Part shown: positions 1 through 6,654 of the stretch, one piece after another
How positions within the stretch are numbered: the first letter of the stretch is position 1
Layout: every line of letters begins with the position of its first letter
IMG/VR virus record: IMGVR_UViG_3300032086_002562
Span: 1 to 21,564 of that record
Origin: a virus
Length of the DNA stretch: 21,564 nt
Reading direction: 5' to 3' (one strand)
Translations under genes and position numbers: made by a program
The notes under the pieces: model-generated
What the model saw: only the letters and a program-made list of their open reading frames with translations
The model's database searches: none
What the model was told of the DNA's origin: nothing

Positions 1-1
1 C

Positions 2-118
2 GTTACTGCTAATACAGCAGAAATAAACATTTTGGATGGCGTTACTGCGAATACGGCAGAGATAAATATTTTGGATGGCCTTACAGCCACCACAGCAGAG
101 CTTAATTATGTCGATGGT
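2..118 (+). repeat. Three tandem 39-bp (13-codon) repeats in the tail fibre
   Basis: Units lie at 2-40, 41-79 and 80-118. The first two encode VTANTAEINILDG identically but differ at several third codon positions; the third reads LTATTAELNYVDG. The mainly synonymous divergence shows selection on the peptide repeat. The array probably continues left of the window. Confidence 0.85.
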
Positions 119-718
119 GTAACAAGCAACATTCAAACACAGATAGATAATGTTACTTCAACAGCAATGCCCACAGGCGCACTTGTTCCGTATGCGGGAA
201 CCTCTGCGCCTTCTGGATTTTTGCTATGTTATGGACAAGAAGTTAGCAGAACAACTTATGCTTCTTTGTTTTCAGCGATTGGCACAACATATGGCACGGG
301 CGATGGCAGCACCACCTTTAATCTGCCGGATTTGCGTGGCCGTGCTGTCGCGGGTCAAGACGATATGGGTGGGTCTTCTGCTAATAGGCTTACTGGCCAA
401 AGTGGTGGTGTTAATGGTGACACGCTGGGCGGCACTGGAGGCAACGAAACGCATACGCTGACAGAAGCGGAACTTGCGGCACATACGCACACAGTTAACA
501 GTGTTACTGTTTATGGAATATCAGGAACCGGAAGCAATGGACAGAGTGCTTCTGGGCTTTCTTTCGCAACGCCAACAAATGTTGAGACAATAACGGAACA
601 CGCAACAACCCAAGGCACATCTACCGCCCATACTGCCAGCCTTGCGAATACTGGCTCCGGCTCTGCTCATAACAATGTGCAGCCGACCATCATTCTGAAC
701 TACATCATCAAAACCTAA
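2..718 (+). CDS. Phage tail fibre/collar-domain protein, 5' truncated
   Basis: The reading frame is already open at base 2, so the gene starts left of the window and only its C-terminal part (238 codons) is seen. It opens with 13-residue repeats of the type VTANTAEINILDG, followed by a short linker and a phage tail collar domain (from MPTGALVPYAGTSAPSGF, with the conserved FNLPDLRGR segment). After that comes a Gly/Ser/Thr-rich stretch and a typical fibre tip ending in NVQPTIILNYIIKT. Collar-domain fibres bind the host surface or join fibres to the tail. The next gene follows after nine bases, so it belongs to the late structural operon. A TTG at base 32 is not a credible start because the repeat pattern continues upstream of it. 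Family assignment is firm; the receptor is unknown. Confidence 0.9.
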   Translation, partial: VTANTAEINILDGVTANTAEINILDGLTATTAELNYVDGVTSNIQTQIDNVTSTAMPTGALVPYAGTSAPSGFLLCYGQEVSRTTYASLFSAIGTTYGTGDGSTTFNLPDLRGRAVAGQDDMGGSSANRLTGQSGGVNGDTLGGTGGNETHTLTEAELAAHTHTVNSVTVYGISGTGSNGQSASGLSFATPTNVETITEHATTQGTSTAHTASLANTGSGSAHNNVQPTIILNYIIKT

Positions 719-727
719 GAGGGTCTG

Positions 728-2620
728 ATGCCCCTTACTAAACTACAATTCAGACCCGGTATAAATCGTGAAACCACATCATATGCTAATGAAGGTGGTT
801 GGTTTGATTGTGATAAAGTAAGATTTCATCTTGGATACCCTGAAAAGCTTGGTGGCTGGGAAAAATATTCTAGCAGCACCTATCTTGGCACAGCTAGGCG
901 TATGCACAACTGGATAGCTCTTGACGGCTCAAACTATCTAGGTGTTGGAACGCATCTTAAATATTACATTGAAGAAGGTGGTGCGTATAACGATATTACT
1001 CCAATAAGATCAACCACAGCTGCTGGTGATGTTACATTTTCTGCCACAGACGGAGATGCAACACTTACTGTTTCTGATGCTGGTCATGGTGCGGCAGAGG
1101 GGGATTTTGTAACTTTCTCTGACGCAGTAACATTGGGCGGTAACATTACTGCCGAAATACTTAACCAAGAATATCAAATAACATCTGTCATAAACAGCGG
1201 CAGCTATACAGTAGAAGCATCTGTTGCTGCAAATTCTTCCGACACCGGCAATGGTGGTTCATCTGTTGTTGGCGCATATCAAATTAACGCTGGTCTTAAT
1301 TCCGCTGTAGGTGGAACTGGCTGGGGCGCTGGCACATATGGCGGCGTTGTTACTGGTGGCTCTGACACAGGTTGGGGAGATTCTTCTGTTATAAGCGTGA
1401 CAACAGAGCTTCGTCTTTGGTCAAATGACAATTTTGGCGAGGATCTGCTTATAAATGTTCGTGATGGGGGAATTTATTATTGGGATAAGACGGGGACGCT
1501 AAGCTCAAGAGCTGTTGATCTAACATCTCTTTCTGGGGCTAATGAAGTTCCTGTTGTCGCAAAACAGGTATTGGTTTCTGATCAAGACAGGCACATATTG
1601 GCTTTTGGCTGTAACCCTCAAGGCACGAGCAGCGTCAGTGATCAAGACCCACTTTTAATTAGGTTTTCTAGTCAAGAATCCCTTACAGATTGGGCCGCTA
1701 CTGCTACAAACACGGCTGGTGATTTGCGTATCGGTAGTGGCTCTACTTTTGTTCAGGCGGTTGAGACTAAACGAGAGGTTGTCATATTTACAGACAAAAG
1801 CCTTCATTCTTTGCGATTTATCGGCCCTCCGTTTACTTTTGGCATCCAACAGCTTGCATCAAATATTAGCATAGCATCACCGCAGGCGGCCGTTGCTGTA
1901 GAAGAATCTGTGTTTTGGATGGGAATAGACAACTTCTACATCTACAGTGGGGGAACTCAGGCGATACCCTGCACTGTAAGAGACAAAGTATTTTTAGACC
2001 TTGATAACGAGCAACGAGCTAAAGTCGTAGCTGGTGTTAATTCTCAATGGGGTGAAGTTTTTTGGTTCTATCCGTCACAAGAAAACTCAATAGAAAATGG
2101 CGGCACGGGCGAAAACGATAAATATGTTGTTTACAACTACATAGAAAAAGTTTGGTATTATGGCTTGATGGGAAGAACAGCTTGGATTGATCGTGGTATT
2201 AAAACATACCCGATTGGTGCGGCCAATAATTATCTTTATAATCATGAGCTTGGTGATGATGATGATGGCACAGCTATGTCATCATATATCGAGTCAAGTC
2301 AAATGGACATCGGTGATGGTGAGCAATTCACCCTTATCCGCAGGCTTATACCCGATCTTACCTTTGATGGCTCAACCAATTCTACTCCAGTTGCAAACTT
2401 TACCTTGAAATCAAGAAACTACCCCGGCGGAAATTATCTTCAGGACTCTACCAAGTCTGTTTCCAGAACTGCGACCAGCCCCGTTGAACAATTTACCAAT
2501 CAGTTGAATATGCGTTTGCGTGGGCGTTCCTTCGCTATCAAAGTGGATTCAGATGGTTTAGGGGTTCGTTGGAGGCTGGGAGCGCCTCGTGTAGATATTC
2601 GGCAAGACGGGAGAAGATAA
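728..2620 (+). CDS. Tail nozzle/stabilisation-type structural protein (P22 gp10 or T7 nozzle-like)
   Basis: The 630-residue product begins MPLTKLQFRPGINRETTSY, followed by WFDCDKVRFHLGYPEKLGGW, a recurrent signature of podovirus tail proteins that sit under the portal and keep packaged DNA in place. Residues about 98-160 look like an inserted small beta domain resembling the E1 FCCH-type module of phage structural proteins (DVTFSATDGDATLTVSDAGH, then VTFS and LNQEYQITSV). The rest is beta-rich with short aromatic repeats (VFWMGIDNFYIYSGG, GEVFWFYPS, KVWYYGLMGRTAW), consistent with a propeller-like fold. An RBS-like GAGGG lies before the ATG. It follows the fibre gene and abuts the next gene with no spacer. 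The structural role is fairly sure; the exact match to gp10 or to the T7 nozzle is inferred from pattern memory. Confidence 0.75.
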   Translation: MPLTKLQFRPGINRETTSYANEGGWFDCDKVRFHLGYPEKLGGWEKYSSSTYLGTARRMHNWIALDGSNYLGVGTHLKYYIEEGGAYNDITPIRSTTAAGDVTFSATDGDATLTVSDAGHGAAEGDFVTFSDAVTLGGNITAEILNQEYQITSVINSGSYTVEASVAANSSDTGNGGSSVVGAYQINAGLNSAVGGTGWGAGTYGGVVTGGSDTGWGDSSVISVTTELRLWSNDNFGEDLLINVRDGGIYYWDKTGTLSSRAVDLTSLSGANEVPVVAKQVLVSDQDRHILAFGCNPQGTSSVSDQDPLLIRFSSQESLTDWAATATNTAGDLRIGSGSTFVQAVETKREVVIFTDKSLHSLRFIGPPFTFGIQQLASNISIASPQAAVAVEESVFWMGIDNFYIYSGGTQAIPCTVRDKVFLDLDNEQRAKVVAGVNSQWGEVFWFYPSQENSIENGGTGENDKYVVYNYIEKVWYYGLMGRTAWIDRGIKTYPIGAANNYLYNHELGDDDDGTAMSSYIESSQMDIGDGEQFTLIRRLIPDLTFDGSTNSTPVANFTLKSRNYPGGNYLQDSTKSVSRTATSPVEQFTNQLNMRLRGRSFAIKVDSDGLGVRWRLGAPRVDIRQDGRR

Positions 2621-2923
2621 TTGTCTGTCCGTCAGGTTGCTCCACCCAGACTGCCTTCTCCTCCGGCAGATGGTATCACTGATGTTTACATGAGTGATTT
2701 GATACGCGCTCTTGAGGTGTTTATTGAGCAAGAACGCAATCCGGGTGAGCAAAGAGCTACAAAAATGACCTTAACTGACTTGCCTACCAGTGATTCTGGC
2801 TTGGAAGCTGGAAGCTTGTATAGAATTGGCAATGATGTTAAGATTTCTTTACTGGATACCGCAGTTCCAGACGCAGCTACGGCTACTGTTTCTGTTGGAT
2901 CGGTTTCAGTGACTACATCGTGA
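2621..2923 (+). CDS. Small virion-associated protein of unknown function
   Basis: The 100-residue product starts with TTG directly after the TAA of the nozzle-like gene; GGGAGA inside the upstream gene serves as the RBS. A proline-rich start (APPRLPSPPADG) is followed by a helix (VYMSDLIRALEVFIEQERN) and a C-terminal half of short beta-type segments rich in Ser, Thr and Val. No family is recognised with confidence. Its place between nozzle-like and internal virion genes, and the absence of any enzyme motif, suggest a minor structural or assembly role. The rare start codon with zero spacing suggests translation coupled to the gene before it. Confidence 0.7.
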   Translation: MSVRQVAPPRLPSPPADGITDVYMSDLIRALEVFIEQERNPGEQRATKMTLTDLPTSDSGLEAGSLYRIGNDVKISLLDTAVPDAATATVSVGSVSVTTS

Positions 2924-2930
2924 GGCGCAG

Positions 2931-3752
2931 ATGAGCATACTTAAAGACATCATAAAGACCGCAGCCCCTGCTGTAGCTGGTTATTTTCTTGGCCCAGCCG
3001 CTGGCGGCTTGTTGGGAAGCGTTGGCATAACCAATCCTGCAATTCAAAAAATACTTGGTGGCGCACTGACATCAGGTCTTGGTAGCGCTGTTTTGGGTGG
3101 CTCTGGCCGCGAAAATATTCGCGCTGCACTTCTTGGCGGCCTTGGTGGAGCTGGATCTCAGTTTATGGATACTCGCGCCGCCGAACAGGCAGCTGCGGAA
3201 ACTGCAAGGCAAAAGGCTGTTGAAGAAGCTGCGTCAAGGGGCGGCATAACCAACAGACCCATGGAATCTGTTATTAGCGGAACAGAGCCTGTAAAAGCAG
3301 AAACAGATGCTGCAAAGCTTCTTGAAGCTATAAATATTGCCGGAAGCCCAGAAGAAAGAAATCTGTTGTTTAATATACTGAACACTAGGCTTGGCGAAGG
3401 CCTTGCCTACGGTCTTGGGGCGCAAGCGCTTGATGCGCTGTTTTCTGAAGAAGAAGATACAAGAGGCTCGTTTGAGCGCCGTCCTTATGGGGCTGGCGGT
3501 CCCGGTGGTCAGCTTGGCGGCATTCAATACAGAGCTGATGGCGGTCCTTCAGACCCAATGAGTTTTCCGCGCCGCACTGGCGGCATTGACCCGTCTTTAG
3601 GCTCTGGGCGTAAAGATGATGTTCCCGCTATGTTGATGGCTGGAGAGTTCGTAATGACCCGTGATGCCGTGAAGGGCGCTGGCAATGGTGATTTGCGGAA
3701 AGGCATCAATAAAATGTATAATATGATGGATAGCTTCGAGAGGATGGCGTAA
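2931..3752 (+). CDS. Glycine-rich internal virion protein with C-terminal GEFVM motif
   Basis: The 273-residue product has a hydrophobic Gly/Ala-rich N-terminus (residues about 9-75, many GG and GLGG steps) that could insert in a membrane, an Ala/Glu/Arg helix (about 82-100), and a C-terminal segment around residues 226-252 reading GRKDDVPAMLMAGEFVMTRD. That DDVPAxLxxGEFVMxxxAV signature recurs near the C-termini of phage internal virion and tape-measure-type proteins. GAGG precedes the ATG, and the stop codon overlaps the next start as TAATG. It probably belongs to the DNA-ejection machinery, inferred from composition and position. No enzyme motif is seen. Confidence 0.75.
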   Translation: MSILKDIIKTAAPAVAGYFLGPAAGGLLGSVGITNPAIQKILGGALTSGLGSAVLGGSGRENIRAALLGGLGGAGSQFMDTRAAEQAAAETARQKAVEEAASRGGITNRPMESVISGTEPVKAETDAAKLLEAINIAGSPEERNLLFNILNTRLGEGLAYGLGAQALDALFSEEEDTRGSFERRPYGAGGPGGQLGGIQYRADGGPSDPMSFPRRTGGIDPSLGSGRKDDVPAMLMAGEFVMTRDAVKGAGNGDLRKGINKMYNMMDSFERMA

Positions 3753-4681
3753 TGGCAGTCCAAACAGTAGAACAGGTCCAGCGCCTCGCGCCCTATCTTG
3801 AGGGTCTGGAACAACGCCTTCTTGGCACAGCATTCGGCACATTTGATGGTGAAACACAAGTAAGCCCCGGCTTGCTTGATCGTCCACTTGGCCTTCCGGG
3901 CTATCAGGTTGCCGGTTTTGACCCGCTTCAAGAGGCTGCCTTTGCTTATGCTCCGGGTCTGGTTGGTTCTTATGCGCCGTTTACACAAGGCGCAGCACAG
4001 CAAACAATGGGCGGTCAAGCCGCATTAGCCGCTGGCCTTGGTATGCTTGCTGATCCTTCACGCTCAATTCAGATGTATATGTCGCCCTACACACAGGGCG
4101 TTATTGACCAGACCATGGCAGACATTGCTAGGGCTGGCGATGTAGAAAGACAAAAATTAGGCGCAGCCGCCGTTGGCCGTGGCGCATTTGGTGGAGCAAG
4201 ACAAGCAATTGCCGAATCAGAGCTTGGTCGTAATATTTTACAACAGCAGGCCAGAACTGCCGCGCAGTTGCGTGAGCAAGGCTTTGGAACGGCTTTGCGT
4301 GGCGCACAGACAGGCGCACAGCTGCTTGGCGGCCTTGGACAAGCCTTTGGCTCTCTGGCAGGCACTACGGCAGATATTGGGCGTGTTCAGTCACAGCTTG
4401 GCCAAGCGGACATCGGTATGCTTACACAGCTGGGCGGTATTGGCCAACAGCAACAGCAGCGCATTCTGGAGGCACAACGGCAAAATCTGTTGCAGCAGGC
4501 GCAAGAGCCATTCACTCGCTTGCAGATTGGTCAACAGCTTCTGAAGGGCATTCCAAGTGGCAGCCTTTCTTCCACATTCAAGTCTACAACTACACCTGAC
4601 ACAAACCCATTCTTGGCTGGTATTGGCGCATACACTGCAATGCAGGGCATCAAGCCTACTGGTGGGGCAACTGCTGCTTGA
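3752..4681 (+). CDS. Internal virion/ejection-type protein, Gln- and Ala-rich
   Basis: The 309-residue product starts inside the previous stop (TAATG), with GAGAGG upstream. Residues about 108-165 carry a well-ordered helical segment containing SPYTQGVIDQTMADIAR and VGRGAFGGARQAIAESELGR, a pattern that recurs in marine podovirus virion proteins. The C-terminal half is a long Gln/Gly/Leu-rich stretch with QQQQQ, then a Ser/Thr-rich tail. No catalytic motif, signal peptide or clear transmembrane helix is visible. It sits in a set of four proteins that I read as the internal or ejection complex. The role is inferred from neighbourhood and composition. Confidence 0.75.
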   Translation: MAVQTVEQVQRLAPYLEGLEQRLLGTAFGTFDGETQVSPGLLDRPLGLPGYQVAGFDPLQEAAFAYAPGLVGSYAPFTQGAAQQTMGGQAALAAGLGMLADPSRSIQMYMSPYTQGVIDQTMADIARAGDVERQKLGAAAVGRGAFGGARQAIAESELGRNILQQQARTAAQLREQGFGTALRGAQTGAQLLGGLGQAFGSLAGTTADIGRVQSQLGQADIGMLTQLGGIGQQQQQRILEAQRQNLLQQAQEPFTRLQIGQQLLKGIPSGSLSSTFKSTTTPDTNPFLAGIGAYTAMQGIKPTGGATAA

Positions 4682-4689
4682 GGTAAATC

Positions 4690-6654
4690 ATGGCTGTTAA
4701 AGGAATAGCGGGTTCTGGCATTGGCGGCGTATCTGATCTGGATAGAGCAATAGGCGTTGTTCGCAGATTTGAAAGAGAAGGCCTCCCCAGAATATCAGCG
4801 GCTGAAGACATTTTTGGCCCTTATGTAAAAGATGCCAGCTTTACTGAAGAGCTTGGTAATATTGGCCGATTTGCTTATGATGTTGGCAGAACGCCCCTTG
4901 AAGCAGCTAGACTTGCTGGCGTTGGGATTGGTGCTTTAACAGACCCAACGGGCAATATTTTTAGCGAAATAATTTCCAGCGGAACTCCTCGCCAGATTGC
5001 TGCGCGTCAAGAAGCTATTAGGCAAGACCCAGCAAACCGCCCGTATGATGATGAAATATTGAGGGCGGCAAGAAAATCCACCTTTTATCCAGATGAAATT
5101 TTAAGAGCAGCTCAAAAAGATGTTGTGATAAGGGACCCATCTGCTCTGGGCGGCGCTGGTGCAGGCGGAGTAACAGAAGATATATTTAGTGCGTTTCCAT
5201 CTATTACAGATCCATCTGCTCTTGGTGGAGATGCCCTTGTTGATGGGGAAGTTAAACAGCAGACAGAAAGACAGGCGCAAAAAGCTCCAGAAGATTTGGG
5301 CGATGTATCTGATGAGTTTAAGCTGGATGAAGAAAAGACAGAGACATCTGCAACAACGGAAACTGTGTCTCCGTATCAGCAGCTTTTGCAGGAATCAATC
5401 AATTCATACAACGATATGATGGGCCTCGCTCCGTCTGGCGCAAAAACAATTGATGAATACAAAAAAGAATTTTCAGAGGCCACTGGAATTGACATCAGCG
5501 GTGAGCCTGACAATCGCGCAGCCTTAATTGCCTTTGGCACAGCTCTTATGCAAAACAAAGCTGGCAAGGGATTTAATGTAGCAAACATCTTGAGCGATGT
5601 TGGGGCTGCTGGTGAAAAAGCGCTACCTGTTATGGAAAGGGCGCGTCAGGAAGCTCGTCAGGGGCAGATTGCAGCTGGCAAGTTTGCTCTTGGTCAGCGT
5701 GATGCAGACATAAAAGCGCGTCAGGGATTTGTTGTTGACCAGATGAAATATCTGCGCGACAGGAGAGATGCAATACTGGCAGCAGAAGTTAAACGAGCTG
5801 AAAAAATTGAGGACCGCGATGCTCTGGCTCAAATTGAGCGTAACAAGCAGGCAATTAAGTTTGAATACGACTGGGCATTAAAAACTGCTCAACTTGAAGC
5901 AGATGCCCTGCAAAAAATGAGAGAAGGGAAGTTTAAGACAACTGATACAAAAGACTTAACAGATCCAGGTCTGAAAGACATAAAAGTAACTATGGCTATC
6001 AGGGAATCTGATGGCAGAGCTGTATATAGGTATCCCGCACAACAGGCTGGTATCATAGGCACTCATTATGCTGATACGCAAGAGGCATTAAACACAACAG
6101 CTAAAATGACATCCATTATTGAGCGGATAATGAATGAACCCGGAGGCATTAATTTTGCACAAGGCAAAAAAATTATTGGTGGTCTTATTGCATCTTTTGG
6201 CGGCAACATTGAACAAGAAGCTGAATTTGATAAAAATGGAAATTATATCGGGGTTAAAACAAAAGCTTCTCCTTTAACGACTCTTAAAACGCTTCAAAAT
6301 CGCTTGATAAATCAATATAAGCGCTTTCTTACTCAAGAAACGGGCAACGGCATTTCAAATGTTGATGTTCAAAGAGTGGAAGAGCTTTTAGGGAAAGTTA
6401 ACTTTTTGACAGACCCGCGAGAATCGCTGGCAGCCATAAAACAGGTTGAAGAGATATTTAAAAGCAAAAAACAAAAGCTGGGTAGTCTTCTTTCTGACTT
6501 CGGGGACGAAACAAGATATTTAAATGAACAAGAGTATCTAGATACAAGGCAAGCGATAAACGAAAAAATAAAGCAATCTTATGGTTATGACTTTGGCGTT
6601 CCCATAATTGAAGACGAAGCTACCGGCCTTTCAGTGTTCAAGGTAAGTGATTGA
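4690..6654 (+). CDS. Large internal virion protein with acidic linker and coiled coil
   Basis: The 654-residue product has GAGGT before its ATG. The N-terminal part contains two imperfect internal duplications: DDEILRAARKS versus PDEILRAAQKD, and DPSALGG at residues 149 and 174. A strongly acidic, Thr/Glu-rich linker follows (about 195-240). Residues about 316-415 form a highly charged Lys/Arg/Glu/Ala region expected to be a long alpha helix or coiled coil. The C-terminal third is mixed helical. No known enzyme motif is seen. Length, order and composition fit an ejection or internal core protein. It ends with TGATG overlap onto the next gene. Confidence 0.7.
   Translation: MAVKGIAGSGIGGVSDLDRAIGVVRRFEREGLPRISAAEDIFGPYVKDASFTEELGNIGRFAYDVGRTPLEAARLAGVGIGALTDPTGNIFSEIISSGTPRQIAARQEAIRQDPANRPYDDEILRAARKSTFYPDEILRAAQKDVVIRDPSALGGAGAGGVTEDIFSAFPSITDPSALGGDALVDGEVKQQTERQAQKAPEDLGDVSDEFKLDEEKTETSATTETVSPYQQLLQESINSYNDMMGLAPSGAKTIDEYKKEFSEATGIDISGEPDNRAALIAFGTALMQNKAGKGFNVANILSDVGAAGEKALPVMERARQEARQGQIAAGKFALGQRDADIKARQGFVVDQMKYLRDRRDAILAAEVKRAEKIEDRDALAQIERNKQAIKFEYDWALKTAQLEADALQKMREGKFKTTDTKDLTDPGLKDIKVTMAIRESDGRAVYRYPAQQAGIIGTHYADTQEALNTTAKMTSIIERIMNEPGGINFAQGKKIIGGLIASFGGNIEQEAEFDKNGNYIGVKTKASPLTTLKTLQNRLINQYKRFLTQETGNGISNVDVQRVEELLGKVNFLTDPRESLAAIKQVEEIFKSKKQKLGSLLSDFGDETRYLNEQEYLDTRQAINEKIKQSYGYDFGVPIIEDEATGLSVFKVSD

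Noticed and set aside
150-490. Overlapping open frames on both strands inside the tail fibre
   Set aside because: The collar-domain frame is unambiguous and accounts for this DNA.
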